Shown: positions 8,566-17,516 of the stretch, piece by piece
Numbering within the stretch: position 1 is the first letter of the stretch
Layout of the letters: each line of letters begins with the position of its first letter
Origin: Roseovarius sp.
Lineage (GTDB): Bacteria > Pseudomonadota > Alphaproteobacteria > Rhodobacterales > Rhodobacteraceae
Assembly: GCF_027019125.1 (NCBI RefSeq)
Contig: NZ_JALUXE010000002.1
Span: forward strand, 124,001 to 188,000
Length of the DNA stretch: 64,000 nt
Direction: 5' to 3'
The notes under the pieces: generated by a model
The model's input: the letters and a program-made list of their open reading frames with translations, nothing else
Databases searched by the model: none
What the model was told of the DNA's origin: nothing
Made by a program: the position numbers and the translations under genes

Positions 8566-8650
8566 CGCGACCGGGACGTCTATTGGGGATGAAACGCCGA
8601 TCATGTAGCGCCGACCGTCGGTCCCGATCAATAAGGACCAACGGCCGACA
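8528..8650 (-). ncRNA. Candidate structured small RNA (minus strand)
   Basis: A perfect -35 TTGACA (8686-8681) is followed 19 bases later by GCTAAT (8661-8656), predicting a start near 8649. The transcript would open with a long hairpin: GGCCGTTGGTCC (8646-8635) pairs over 12 positions, two of them G-U, with GGACCGACGGTC (8624-8613). It would end at the strong terminator at 8565-8528, giving about 120 nt. The spacer is longer than ideal. A reading frame from a GTG at 8676 crosses the region, but it has no ribosome site and no codon bias. The rest of the gap, 8687-8823, shows nothing I can name. Confidence 0.5.
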
Positions 8651-8823
8651 TCCGGATTAGCCGGAGTGCGAGACACCGCTTGTCAATGGATCCAAACGAC
8701 GTCACCCACATGTTCCCAGGCAAAATAGCCACCACTCACGGAACAGCGCTATTGTGCTACGTTACGTCAACTTGGGAAAGTAAGGAAATCCATACCCTTC
8801 CGTAAGTCTATTGTTTTTATTCA

Positions 8824-9578
8824 CTAATTTTCGATGTAGAAGATCTGGTTCTGAAAGGCCGCCTTGAGCACCGCCTGGGCCGTGGTTTCGACAGAGAGCG
8901 CCTGACGCGCGAGGCGGAGGTGCTTTTCCACGGTTGCCGGGGTCAGACCCATGATGGTGGCAATGTCCTGAATCGTCTTGCCGTCGCCGACCCATCCCAA
9001 GACTTCGCGTTGGCGCGGGGTGAGGGCGCGACCGGGTGCGGTATAGGGCAGGGAGAGAATGCGCAGATGGGCCACGTTGTTGAGGGCCATGATCTGTTCA
9101 CCGCAGCGTGACCACAGATCGTCCACCCGGATTGTGTGACATCTTTTCGCGCGGTGAGGGCAATTGCGCCCTTGGTTCGGGGGCTGGGGGATTTGAAGCT
9201 GATGGAATAGCCCGCCGTCACGCCGTGAATCTGGTTGAATTCCATCACCCGGCGCTCTTCGGCGGTGAGCGTGCCGCTGTCGGTCATGTGGCGCAGCACC
9301 GACCAAGAGCACGCCCCATCATTCTCGAGCGCCCAACGCACCATGGGCGCGTTGAAATACAGACCCTCGCCGACAAAGACATCCGTGTAGCAGGGATCGT
9401 GATTCGTCAGTAAAAGGAAATCGTCAGGATTGCCGAGCGAAGTAGCCGTGCGATAACGGGTGTAGCCATAGATCAGCCGGTCAAACCCATACTCTGCCAT
9501 GAATTGGGTATGATGATCCCAGACCTCCTCGATCGTGGTGGCATTGAGCAGGGCGTTGACCCGTGCGGCTTCGATCAT
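8824..9578 (-). pseudogene. LuxR-type regulator with autoinducer-binding domain, frameshifted
   Basis: Two frames together make one LuxR-family protein of about 251 residues. The first frame (from 9578) gives an N-terminal autoinducer-binding-type domain, from EEVWDHHTQFMAEYGFDRL to KGAIALTARKDVTQ. The second frame (to 8824) resumes with VDDLWSRCGEQIMALNNVAH and a C-terminal helix-turn-helix, LTPRQREVLGWVGDGKTIQDIA then TPATVEKHLRLARQAL. The switch falls at a GGG run near 9127-9130 and needs one missing base. Its ATG overlaps the aroQ stop by 4 bases. Either the gene is inactivated or this is a sequencing error; the intact frames on both sides suggest the event is recent. Confidence 0.8.
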
Positions 9579-10018
9579 CCGGCACGCTCCAGATGCCCGA
9601 GCATGGCATCAAGTGCCAAAACGTAGCCCTGAGCGCCAAAGCCGCAGATCACACCAAGCGCCACGCGCGCGATGTAGGACTGATGGCGGAACGCCTCGCG
9701 GGCGTGAACATTCGACAGATGCAGTTCTATGGTTGGAATGGCGACCGAGCTGATCGCATCCATCAGCGCCACCGAGGTATGGGTATAGGCGCCTGCGTTG
9801 AGGATGATGCCGTCATAGGTGCCGCGCGCCGCGTGGATCGCATCGAGCAGCGCGCCTTCGTGGTTGCTCTGAAAGAACGCGACGGTGACACCACGGCTCT
9901 GAGCGGCGTCCTGGCACATGGCCTCGATATCGGCCAAGGTGGTGCGCCCGTAAACCTCGGGCTGCCGAGTTCCCAAGAGATTGAGATTTGGTCCGTTCAG
10001 AAAAAGCACTGCGGTCAT
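9575..10018 (-). CDS. aroQ: 3-dehydroquinate dehydratase, type II
   Basis: A 147-residue type II dehydroquinase, third step of the shikimate pathway (3-dehydroquinate to 3-dehydroshikimate). Family motifs are complete: [17 protein letters not shown] near the N terminus, which carries the catalytic tyrosine and arginine loop; [29 protein letters not shown]; and [14 protein letters not shown] with the catalytic histidine. Length is standard. It is coupled to the downstream LuxR-type regulator by a 4-base overlap. Confidence 0.96.
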   Translation of the reverse strand: MTAVLFLNGPNLNLLGTRQPEVYGRTTLADIEAMCQDAAQSRGVTVAFFQSNHEGALLDAIHAARGTYDGIILNAGAYTHTSVALMDAISSVAIPTIELHLSNVHAREAFRHQSYIARVALGVICGFGAQGYVLALDAMLGHLERAG

Positions 10019-10213
10019 GGTTAAACTCCTGCGTTGCTTTCATAAACTGCGAATCTGTGTGGAGTCGAGACCCGCGTGGTAGGAGCGTGCGCATCTTGGC
10101 CGAGTTGTTCGAGGTGCATTTGGATCAATGATGGCGCGTAACATAATGATATAAAACGAATAAATTACGATTCAGGCCAATAAAGCGCTGCCTCTGGCCA
10201 TATCCATACATTA

Positions 10214-10229
10214 CATAATACTGATTATG
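10214..10229. promoter_or_regulatory. Small palindrome upstream of aroQ
   Basis: CATAAT, four bases, ATTATG: a perfect 6-bp inverted repeat within an AT-rich stretch (about 10130-10235). It lies between the MATE gene end and the aroQ start, where an aroQ promoter would be expected. It could be an operator; no regulator can be assigned. Confidence 0.25.
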
Positions 10230-10249
10230 CGAAATCCTGATACACCTTG

Positions 10250-11656
10250 TTACGACCGGCTGCACCGGTTCATCACGATCTGCATACGGTGATCGGGGCA
10301 TGAGAAATGCCCCGACAGCGGATCCTTGCACGGGGCTTCCATCACGCGCAGACTGAGCCAAGTGGCGACGGCCGCAAAGACCACACCGCCAAGCGCCTGC
10401 CCCAATAGAACCCCTGGTGCCCCCCAGATCATCCCGAAGGCCACGGCAAAGGGCCAGATCCCCAGCGTGTTGCGGGCCCAGTTGATCCAGGTCGAGTACC
10501 CCGGATGGCCGAGATTGTTGAACGAGGCATTGGCAATGAAGATCATCCCGTTGAAGAAGGACGCAAGCGCCAGCGGACCGAGATAGAGATAGAGCAAGCT
10601 GCGCATCTGCCCGGTGGCGTCAAAGAGATCGGCAATCGGCGCGCGCAGCGCAAAGAGCAGCGCCGACATGGTCAGGACATAGAGCGCCAGAAACTTGAGC
10701 CCGTCAAAGAAGGTCTCTTGCACCCGGTCCAGCCGCCCTGCCCCGAAATTCTGACCAAAGATCGGCCCGATTGCGCCTGACAGCGCCAGCACCACGGAAA
10801 AGACCACCGGCACCAGACGATTGATCACCGCCATGCCCGCCACCGCATCGGCCCCGTATTTGGCCATTTCGCGCGTCACGATGGCGGTGCCCACGGGCGT
10901 TGCGACAGTGGCCAGCATGGCCGGGGCCGCGATGCCGATGGCGCCGCCACAATCGCGCATGACGCAAGCGAAATGCGGTTTGGCAAAGGCCCGGTAGCGA
11001 AGAATGGCGATGCCAAGAGCCAAGCCCATGGTCGCAACACGCGCAAAAACGGTGGCCACGGCAGCCCCTTCGAGGCCCATGTTGAGGCTGAAGATCAGGA
11101 TCGGGTCGAGCACGAGGTTGACGCCCGCACCCAGGAGGGCCGGATACATCGCGCCGCGCGCGTCACCATAGGCGCGCAGGACCGCCACGGCGACCATCGA
11201 GAGGCCCGAGACAAAGGTCGTGGGCAGGATGATCCAGAGGTATGTGGCCGCCATGTCGCGCATTGCCCCCTCTGCGCCGACCAGACCGAGGATGTCGTTG
11301 ATGAAGGGCAAGGCCAGAAGCGGCACGAGCAGGCCCACGATCACGGCAATCGCTGCGGTCGTGCTGGCCGCCTCGCGTGCGGCCTTGCGATCATTGCGGC
11401 CTTCGGCCTGCGCGACCAGCGCGCCTGCGGCAATGGAGAGGCCGATGTTGATGGCGCTGGCAAAGAACATGATCGTGCTGGCATAGCCCGCAGCGGCCGC
11501 CAGCTCCTCGCGCCCCAACATGGAAATGAAAAGAATATCAATGAGATCGACGGCGAAGATGGCCATGAGGCCAATGCTCGACGTGAAGGACATCACCGAA
11601 ATGTGTCGAAAAAGATTGCCTTGGGTAAAGCTGCCGCCGGTATCGGTGAGGGCCAT
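10250..11656 (-). CDS. MATE family efflux transporter
   Basis: A 468-residue polytopic membrane protein with about 12 hydrophobic segments in two similar halves, the layout of the MATE (NorM/DinF) drug or metabolite antiporters. Family-like segments include AVDLIDILFISMLGREELAAAAGY in the first helix pair, LRAYGDARGAMYPALLGAGVNLVLDPILIF, and GAIGPIFGQNFGAGRLDRV in the second half. The C terminus has an unusual hydrophilic tail with three cysteines (after residue 440). Substrate cannot be inferred. Transcribed alone. Confidence 0.92.
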   Translation of the reverse strand: MALTDTGGSFTQGNLFRHISVMSFTSSIGLMAIFAVDLIDILFISMLGREELAAAAGYASTIMFFASAINIGLSIAAGALVAQAEGRNDRKAAREAASTTAAIAVIVGLLVPLLALPFINDILGLVGAEGAMRDMAATYLWIILPTTFVSGLSMVAVAVLRAYGDARGAMYPALLGAGVNLVLDPILIFSLNMGLEGAAVATVFARVATMGLALGIAILRYRAFAKPHFACVMRDCGGAIGIAAPAMLATVATPVGTAIVTREMAKYGADAVAGMAVINRLVPVVFSVVLALSGAIGPIFGQNFGAGRLDRVQETFFDGLKFLALYVLTMSALLFALRAPIADLFDATGQMRSLLYLYLGPLALASFFNGMIFIANASFNNLGHPGYSTWINWARNTLGIWPFAVAFGMIWGAPGVLLGQALGGVVFAAVATWLSLRVMEAPCKDPLSGHFSCPDHRMQIVMNRCSRS

Positions 11657-11747
11657 GTCATGCTCCTGTTACATCACGGCTGCTGACATATACTCAAAGC
11701 GCGCCTGCGCAATTGGCACGCGATCAACAGTTAGTGTGCAAATCTGC

Positions 11748-13007
11748 TTAGCGGCGGGCCGCCACGGCGTGCACAAGGCGCGCGCCGGTTTCGTAATAGA
11801 GCGATTTCAGTGCGACGAACTGTTCGGAGTGGCGATCCACCACCGGCACAGGCAGGCCGGTTTCGTCACCTGACAGCAAGGCTTGGGCGACCGCCCGGCC
11901 AAAGACGGTGCCGGGGCCGATGCCACGCCCGGAATAACCGAAAATGGCCAGAGCCCCCGGCCCCATGCGTTGAATCCGGGGCAAATGGTCATGGGTCATG
12001 GCGATTCGCCCGGCCCAGGCGTGTTCGATCTCTGCCCCGGCGAGTCTGGGGAAAAGCTGTGCCAGTTTGCGCCGGGCCCAATTCTCGTGGAGCGTGGCAT
12101 CCCCGCCCATGCCGCCCAGAATCACCCGCCCTGCCCGGTCGCGGCGCAGCGAGGTCATGACAAGGCCGGTATCCCAGCAACCCTCGCCGCCGGCGAGGAT
12201 ATCGCCCGCCAGATTGTCGCCGAGGGGCGCGGTCGCCAGTTGAAAATACTGCACAATCGGCACGTCGGGGCGGATCACATGGGTGACGGGACGGTGATAG
12301 GCATTGGTGGCAATGAGCAGATGCCGCGCCCGCAGTTTGCCGCCGGGGGTGGTGACGATCCACTGGCCGCTGCGATGTTCGGCGGCGGTAACGGGGGTTC
12401 GCTCGCAGATCAGGGCGCCTGCATCCTGGGCGGCACGAGCGAGGCCACGCGCATAGGCGAGCGGCTGAATCGTGCCCGCGCGCGCATCATGGAGCGCGCC
12501 ATAAAACCCGTCGGTTCCCGTGCGTTGCGCGGTTGTCTCGATGTCGAGCAGGCGCACGGGCGCACCGCGTGCCGCAAGTTGCGCGTGGCGCGATTTCAGG
12601 TCTGTCAGAGCCTTGGGCGCGTGGGCGAGATGCAAGGTGCCGTTGCGGGTGGCCTCGCAGGCGATGTCATGCTGCGCGATGAGGTAAAAGACCAGCGTTG
12701 GGGCCTCTGCCAGAACGGCGTTGAGATGTTCGCCCGCCTCTGGCCCCAGGATGTCGCACACCGTGTCGGGCGGAAGCCAGAGCCCTGCGTTGACAAGGCC
12801 GACGTTGCGGCCAGAGCCGCCCTCGCCCACGGTTTCGGCCTCGAGCACGGCGACATGCGCCCCCTGCCCTGCGGCATGGAGCGCCGCCGACAGGCCCGTG
12901 AACCCTGCGCCGATGATGGCCAGATCAACCATGCGTTCACCGCGCAGAGGGTGCGCGGCGAAGGATTCAGCGGCACTCGCGCGCCAGAGGTTGCCAAGGC
13001 CCGGCAT
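11748..13007 (-). CDS. FAD-dependent amine oxidoreductase (PuuB/OrdL type)
   Basis: A 419-residue DAO-fold flavoprotein. The FAD site is DLAIIGAGFTGLSAALHAA (about residues 28-46) and the C-terminal flavin contact is GYSGRGIGPGTVFGRAVA. The 25 residues before the FAD site (LWRASAAESFAAHPLRGER) match the extension of gamma-glutamylputrescine oxidase-like enzymes, which oxidise secondary or N-acylated amines and release H2O2. It begins 3 bases after the stop of the glutaryl-CoA dehydrogenase gene, so the two are co-transcribed, which suggests a role in lysine, cadaverine or glutarate breakdown. Exact substrate unknown. Confidence 0.85.
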   Translation of the reverse strand: MPGLGNLWRASAAESFAAHPLRGERMVDLAIIGAGFTGLSAALHAAGQGAHVAVLEAETVGEGGSGRNVGLVNAGLWLPPDTVCDILGPEAGEHLNAVLAEAPTLVFYLIAQHDIACEATRNGTLHLAHAPKALTDLKSRHAQLAARGAPVRLLDIETTAQRTGTDGFYGALHDARAGTIQPLAYARGLARAAQDAGALICERTPVTAAEHRSGQWIVTTPGGKLRARHLLIATNAYHRPVTHVIRPDVPIVQYFQLATAPLGDNLAGDILAGGEGCWDTGLVMTSLRRDRAGRVILGGMGGDATLHENWARRKLAQLFPRLAGAEIEHAWAGRIAMTHDHLPRIQRMGPGALAIFGYSGRGIGPGTVFGRAVAQALLSGDETGLPVPVVDRHSEQFVALKSLYYETGARLVHAVAARR

Positions 13008-13010
13008 GGA

Positions 13011-14234
13011 TCAGAAGAACGCCTGAAGCCCGGTTTGCGCCCGGCCAAGAATGAGCGCGTGCACATCATGCGTGCCCTCATAGGTATTGACCGTTTCCAG
13101 GTTGACCATGTGGCGAATGACCTGAAATTCCTCGGAGATGCCGTTGCCGCCGTGCATGTCGCGGGCGTGGCGGGCAATTTCGAGCGCCTTGCCGCAGTTG
13201 TTGCGCTTGATCATCGAGATCATTTCCGGGGCGGCGTTGGCCTCGTCCATCAGGCGGCCGACGCGCAGGGCCGCTTGCAGCCCGAGGGTGATTTCGGTCT
13301 GCATATTGGCCAGTTTCAACTGGAACAGCTGGGTCTGGGCGAGCGGGCGGTTGAACTGCTTGCGATCGAGCCCGTATTGCCGCGCCGCGTGCCAGCAGAA
13401 TTCGGCGGCCCCCATGACGCCCCATGCAATGCCGTAGCGGGCGCGGTTCAAACATCCAAAAGGCCCTTTAAGCCCTTGAACATTGGGCAGAAGTGCGGAT
13501 TCGGGCACCTCGACATTATCCATCACGATCTCGCCGGTAACAGAGGCGCGCAAGCTGAGTTTGCCGCCCACCTTGGGGGCGCTCAGACCCTTCATGCCCT
13601 TTTCGAGGATGAAGCCACGGATCTTGCCGTCATGCGCCTCGGATTTGGCCCAGACCACGAAAACATCGGCGATGGGGCTGTTGGAAATCCACATCTTCGT
13701 GCCGGTCAGGCGGTAGCCGCTGTCGGTACGCACGGCGCGGGTTTTCATGCCTGCGGGGTCGCTGCCGGCGTCCGGTTCGGTCAGGCCAAAGCAGCCGATG
13801 AGATCACCGCTGGCCAGACCGGGCAGGTATTTGCGGCGCTGCTCTTCGCTGCCGTAGGCGTAGATCGGATACATCACGAGCGAGGATTGTACGCTCATCA
13901 TCGACCGATAGCCCGAATCGACGCGCTCGATTTCGCGGGCGACGAGGCCGTAGGACACATAGTTGGACCCCAGCCCGCCGTATTCCTCGGGGATGGTGGT
14001 GCCCAACAGGCCCATCTGGCCCATTTCCTTGAAGATGCCGGGATCCACACGCTCTTCACGGTAGGCAGCGATGACGCGCGGTTGCAGCACCTCTTGGGCA
14101 AAGGTGCGCGCGCTGTCGGTGATCATGCGCTCTTCTTCGGAGAGTTGATCGTTGAGGCGGAAGGGATCGGCCCAATCGAAGGCGTTGAGATCCGGGGCAT
14201 CCTTGGCGCGCAGCGTCGGGGTATTGGCGTTCAT
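13011..14234 (-). CDS. gcdH: Glutaryl-CoA dehydrogenase
   Basis: A 407-residue acyl-CoA dehydrogenase that converts glutaryl-CoA to crotonyl-CoA and CO2 in lysine and tryptophan degradation. Features are the N-terminal helical domain, the FAD-binding [19 protein letters not shown] and [17 protein letters not shown], and the C-terminal [18 protein letters not shown]. The catalytic base is E386 in [17 protein letters not shown]. The EGTHDVH context and the [20 protein letters not shown] terminus fit GcdH rather than other acyl-CoA dehydrogenases. A divergent LysR gene shares its promoter region. Confidence 0.94.
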   Translation of the reverse strand: MNANTPTLRAKDAPDLNAFDWADPFRLNDQLSEEERMITDSARTFAQEVLQPRVIAAYREERVDPGIFKEMGQMGLLGTTIPEEYGGLGSNYVSYGLVAREIERVDSGYRSMMSVQSSLVMYPIYAYGSEEQRRKYLPGLASGDLIGCFGLTEPDAGSDPAGMKTRAVRTDSGYRLTGTKMWISNSPIADVFVVWAKSEAHDGKIRGFILEKGMKGLSAPKVGGKLSLRASVTGEIVMDNVEVPESALLPNVQGLKGPFGCLNRARYGIAWGVMGAAEFCWHAARQYGLDRKQFNRPLAQTQLFQLKLANMQTEITLGLQAALRVGRLMDEANAAPEMISMIKRNNCGKALEIARHARDMHGGNGISEEFQVIRHMVNLETVNTYEGTHDVHALILGRAQTGLQAFF

Positions 14235-14293
14235 GGCGGACTCCTGTGGCGAATTCTTCGAGTTGGGGACAGGTTACACTGGCAAAACGCCGA

Positions 14294-14311
14294 TGAATAA
14301 CGATAAATTCA
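14294..14311. promoter_or_regulatory. Candidate LysR operator between gcdH and its regulator
   Basis: TGAAT (14294-14298) and ATTCA (14307-14311) form an inverted repeat with 8 bases between them in the 103-base divergent region. This spacing and the T/A ends fit LysR-type binding sites. Confidence 0.4.
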
Positions 14312-14337
14312 CATGGACATATGAGTAAACCGCAAGA

Positions 14338-15249
14338 ATGACCCTGCCCCGCCGTTTTCTTCCGTCGATATCGTCTTTGCGCGCGCTGGAGGCGCTGGAC
14401 CGTCTGGGCAGCGCCACGGCGGCAGCGGCGGAATTGTCGCAAACGCAAAGTGCGGTCAGCAGGCAATTGAAAACATTAGAAGATCAGCTTGGCGTGGTGT
14501 TGATCGTGCGACAAGGGCGCAGCATTCACCTGACCCCGGAGGCGGCGGATTATGCGGACAAGATCCGGGGCGCGCTGCACCAGATTGCGCAAGCCTCGCT
14601 CACACTGACCGCAAATCCGGCGGGGGGCAGCCTGAGCCTTGCGATTCTGCCGACCTTCGGGATGCGCTGGCTGGTGCCGCGACTGGCCGAGTTCGCCCGG
14701 CTATACCCGGAGGTGACGATCAACCTGTCAACGCGATTGAAACCGTTTAACTTTATGACAGAACCCTTTGATGCAGCAATACATTTTGGAGAACCGAACT
14801 GGATCGGCACCGAGGCGTTGAAGCTGCGGACCGAGCGGGTCGTGGCCGTAGCAACACCGGAATTTCTGGCGGGTCATGCGCCGGTCACGTCGGCGGCCGA
14901 TCTCTTGCGTCTGCCGCTCTTGCAGATCGAAACGCGGCCCGGTGCCTGGCCTGCGTGGTTCGAGGCGCAGGGCGTTACCGGAGCCAAGGTGAGCGGCACG
15001 ATCTATGACCAATTTTCAACCATCACACAGGCGGCTTTGCATGGTTTGGGCGTCGCGCTTTTGCCGGATTATCTGGCGGAACAGGATCTGGCAACCGGCC
15101 GACTTAGATCAGCCTGGGGCGACAAGACCCTGATTTCAGGGGCGTATTACCTTGTCTGGCCCGTGCATAACGGGCGCGATCCGGCGCTTTGCAAATTCCG
15201 GGACTGGCTGGCAGGACAGGCGGAGGATGAAGACCTGCTCCCGCGCTGA
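14338..15249 (+). CDS. LysR-family regulator of the glutarate genes (GcvA/GcdR-like)
   Basis: A 303-residue LysR-type regulator. Residues about 10-68 form the winged helix-turn-helix (SLRALEALDRLGSATAAAAELSQTQSAVSRQLKTLE), followed by a periplasmic-binding-like effector domain (LAILPTFGMRWLVPRLAEF, FDAAIHFGEPNW). These sequences place it in the GcvA-like subgroup. It is divergent from gcdH, the usual position for its regulator, and an inverted repeat lies between them. The ATG at 14338 has no obvious strong ribosome site. Confidence 0.88.
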   Translation: MTLPRRFLPSISSLRALEALDRLGSATAAAAELSQTQSAVSRQLKTLEDQLGVVLIVRQGRSIHLTPEAADYADKIRGALHQIAQASLTLTANPAGGSLSLAILPTFGMRWLVPRLAEFARLYPEVTINLSTRLKPFNFMTEPFDAAIHFGEPNWIGTEALKLRTERVVAVATPEFLAGHAPVTSAADLLRLPLLQIETRPGAWPAWFEAQGVTGAKVSGTIYDQFSTITQAALHGLGVALLPDYLAEQDLATGRLRSAWGDKTLISGAYYLVWPVHNGRDPALCKFRDWLAGQAEDEDLLPR

Positions 15250-15255
15250 GGCAGT

Positions 15256-15945
15256 TCAGCCCAAGGCATAGCCCGCGCCGCGCACGGTGCGCAGCGGATC
15301 ATCGCCCCCATGCTGGCAGAGCGCCTTGCGCAGCCGCCCGATATGCACATCCACGGTGCGGGTGTCGACATAGATGTCACGCCCCCAGACGCGATCCAGG
15401 AGCTGCTCGCGCGACCAGACGCGGCCGGGCTTCTCCATGAAGGTGGAGAGCAGGCGAAACTCGGTGGGGCCGAGTTTCAGCGGCTTTTCGCTGCGGGTGA
15501 CGCGATGGGTTTCGGCATCGAGCACGATGTCGAGATATTCCAGCCGCTCGCCCACGGTCGCCGGACGGGTGCGGCGCAGTTGCGCGCGGACACGCGCCAT
15601 CAGTTCGACCAGCGAATAGGGCTTGACCACATAGTCATCGGCGCCGGTTTCAAGCCCGCGCACGCGGTCCACCTCTTCGGAGCGGGCCGAGAGCATGATG
15701 ATCGGAATACCGCGGGTTTCCGAGCGGGTCTTGAGCTGACGACAGACCTCGATGCCCGAGACATTGGGCATCATCCAATCCAGAACGATGATGTCGGGGG
15801 GCATTTCCGAGACCATCAACAGCGCCTCTTCGCCATTGCTGGCGGTGAGCACGTGAAACCCGTCGGCCTGCAGGTTGTAGCCCAACACTTCGCGCTGTGC
15901 CGGTTCATCTTCGACCAGGAGGACGGTGGGTTGATCTGCGGACAT
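15256..15945 (-). CDS. phoB: Phosphate regulon response regulator PhoB
   Basis: A 229-residue OmpR/PhoB response regulator. The receiver domain has the acidic pocket VEDEPAQ and the phosphorylated aspartate in IIVLDWMMPNVSG (about residue 54), with the switch lysine in YVVKPYS. The C-terminal winged helix has LGPTEFRLLSTFMEKPGRVWSR and TRTVDVHIGRLRKAL. It recognises Pho boxes such as those at 21502-21534. Last gene of the pst-pho operon, 15 bases after phoU. Confidence 0.96.
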   Translation of the reverse strand: MSADQPTVLLVEDEPAQREVLGYNLQADGFHVLTASNGEEALLMVSEMPPDIIVLDWMMPNVSGIEVCRQLKTRSETRGIPIIMLSARSEEVDRVRGLETGADDYVVKPYSLVELMARVRAQLRRTRPATVGERLEYLDIVLDAETHRVTRSEKPLKLGPTEFRLLSTFMEKPGRVWSREQLLDRVWGRDIYVDTRTVDVHIGRLRKALCQHGGDDPLRTVRGAGYALG

Positions 15946-15960
15946 CGGCGGCTCCTCTGC

Positions 15961-16689
15961 TTAGTGGCTGCCCTTGGGCGCAAGATCGGGATCAACCGAG
16001 GTTGTATCGCTCTTGGGGCGCGGATCATCGGGGAACGAGCCGGAAACAAGATAGATCACCTGTTCGGCGATGGAGGTCACGAGATCGCCCATACGTTCGG
16101 TGTTCTTGGCAATGAAATGCAGATGCATGCAGGGCGTGATGTTGCGCGGGTCTTCCATCATGAAGGTCAGGAATTCGCGGAAGATCGCGTTATACATCTG
16201 ATCGACATCGAGGTCGCGGCGGATCACCTCATGGGCGAGGTCCATGTCGCGCTGGATATAGGCGTCGAGCACATCCTTGAGCATTTCCTCGACTTCGCGG
16301 GCCATGCGGCGCAGCGCCGAGGGCGAGCCATTGACCGCCGCCATCTGGCTGAGGACCGAGGTGCGCTTGGCCATGTTCTTGGCATAGTCACCGATGCGTT
16401 CGAGGCTGGCGGAAATCTTGATCACGGTCAGGACCACGCGCAGGTCGCGCGCCGCGGGCGACCGCAAGGCCAGAACGCGGGCGGCCTCTTCGTTGATCTG
16501 CTCTTCGAGCGCGTCGATGGCCTTGTCGCGGCCGCGCACCTCTTCGGCGAGGTCATCATCGCGGGTTTCGAGTGAGCGGGCCGCGTCGGAGATCGCGCGC
16601 TCGACCATGCCGCCCATCTTCATGATATGGGCCTGAATGGTTTCGAGGTCGTGGTCGAAGGATGATACGATGTGCTGATGGTCGGACAT
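15961..16689 (-). CDS. phoU: Phosphate transport regulator PhoU
   Basis: A 242-residue all-helical protein made of two PhoU repeats, the negative regulator linking the Pst transporter to PhoR. Typical segments are HIVSSFDHDLETIQAHIMKMGGMVERAI, ERIGDYAKNMAKR in the first repeat and ERMGDLVTSIAEQV in the second. These carry the acidic ExxxD metal-binding patches. AAGGAA lies 6 bases before the ATG at 16689; a longer in-frame start would overlap pstB. Confidence 0.95.
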   Translation of the reverse strand: MSDHQHIVSSFDHDLETIQAHIMKMGGMVERAISDAARSLETRDDDLAEEVRGRDKAIDALEEQINEEAARVLALRSPAARDLRVVLTVIKISASLERIGDYAKNMAKRTSVLSQMAAVNGSPSALRRMAREVEEMLKDVLDAYIQRDMDLAHEVIRRDLDVDQMYNAIFREFLTFMMEDPRNITPCMHLHFIAKNTERMGDLVTSIAEQVIYLVSGSFPDDPRPKSDTTSVDPDLAPKGSH

Positions 16690-16699
16690 GGAAGGTTCC

Positions 16700-17500
16700 T
16701 TAGCCGATACGCCCGGTGATGTAGCTTTCGGTGCGCTCATCCTTGGGGTTGGTGAAAATCTGGCCGGTATCGCCGAATTCGACGAGATGGCCGAGGTGGA
16801 AGAAGGCCGTTTTCTGGCTGACGCGCGCGGCCTGCTGCATCGAGTGGGTGACGATCACCACGGAAAACTCCTGTCGCAGCTCGTCGATCAGTTCCTCGAC
16901 CTGTGCGGTGGCGATCGGGTCGAGGGCCGAGCAGGGTTCGTCCATCAACAGCACCTCGGGCGAGGTGGCGACGGCGCGGGCGATGCAGAGGCGCTGTTGC
17001 TGACCACCGGAGAGCCCGGTGCCGGGCTGGTCGAGGCGGTCCTTGGCCTCGTTCCACAGGGCGGCGCGGCGCAGCGATTTCTCGACGATTTCGTCGAGAT
17101 CGGCCTTGGTGCGGGCAAGCCCGTGGATGCGCGGGCCATAGGCCACGTTATCATAGATCGACTTGGGGAACGGGTTGGGTTTCTGGAACACCATCCCCAC
17201 CTTGGCGCGCAGCTGCACCGGGTCGACCTTTTTGTCGTAGATGTCTTCGCCGTCGATCAGGATGTCCCCCATCACGCGGCAAATGTCGATCGTGTCGTTC
17301 ATCCGGTTGATGCAGCGCAGGAACGTGGATTTGCCGCAACCCGACGGGCCGATAAAGGCGGTCACGGTCTTGTCGAGGATGTCGACATCCACGTCCTTGA
17401 TGGCATGGGTGTCACCATAGTAAACCTGCACCTTGCGCGCGGCGATCTTGATATCGTTGTTGGTCACTTTCGTCTCCGCGAATTTTGGGGCGTCAAACAT
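16700..17500 (-). CDS. pstB: Phosphate ABC transporter ATP-binding protein
   Basis: A 266-residue ATPase of the PstSCAB high-affinity phosphate importer. Walker A is GPSGCGKST (51-59), the signature is [14 protein letters not shown], Walker B is [13 protein letters not shown] and the switch histidine is in [14 protein letters not shown]. The RCINRMND and [17 protein letters not shown] segments are PstB-specific. The start at 17500 has AAAGG 9 bases upstream and leaves a 16-base gap after pstA; a longer start would overlap pstA. Confidence 0.97.
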   Translation of the reverse strand: MFDAPKFAETKVTNNDIKIAARKVQVYYGDTHAIKDVDVDILDKTVTAFIGPSGCGKSTFLRCINRMNDTIDICRVMGDILIDGEDIYDKKVDPVQLRAKVGMVFQKPNPFPKSIYDNVAYGPRIHGLARTKADLDEIVEKSLRRAALWNEAKDRLDQPGTGLSGGQQQRLCIARAVATSPEVLLMDEPCSALDPIATAQVEELIDELRQEFSVVIVTHSMQQAARVSQKTAFFHLGHLVEFGDTGQIFTNPKDERTESYITGRIG

Positions 17501-17516
17501 GGATTTATACCTTTGT

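Noticed and set aside
7519-8676. Minus-strand frame reading from a GTG at 8676 through tsf
   Set aside because: No ribosome site and no codon bias in 8523-8676; crosses a strong terminator and then runs antisense to tsf.
10240-10260. Resemblance of GTAACAAGGT on the minus strand to the 16S rRNA 3' end
   Set aside because: Only ten bases match and the flanks do not; it lies at the end of the MATE gene.
11883-14300. An 805-codon plus-strand frame opposite the oxidoreductase and gcdH
   Set aside because: Spans two well-supported genes on the other strand and has no recognisable domain; typical of high-GC DNA.
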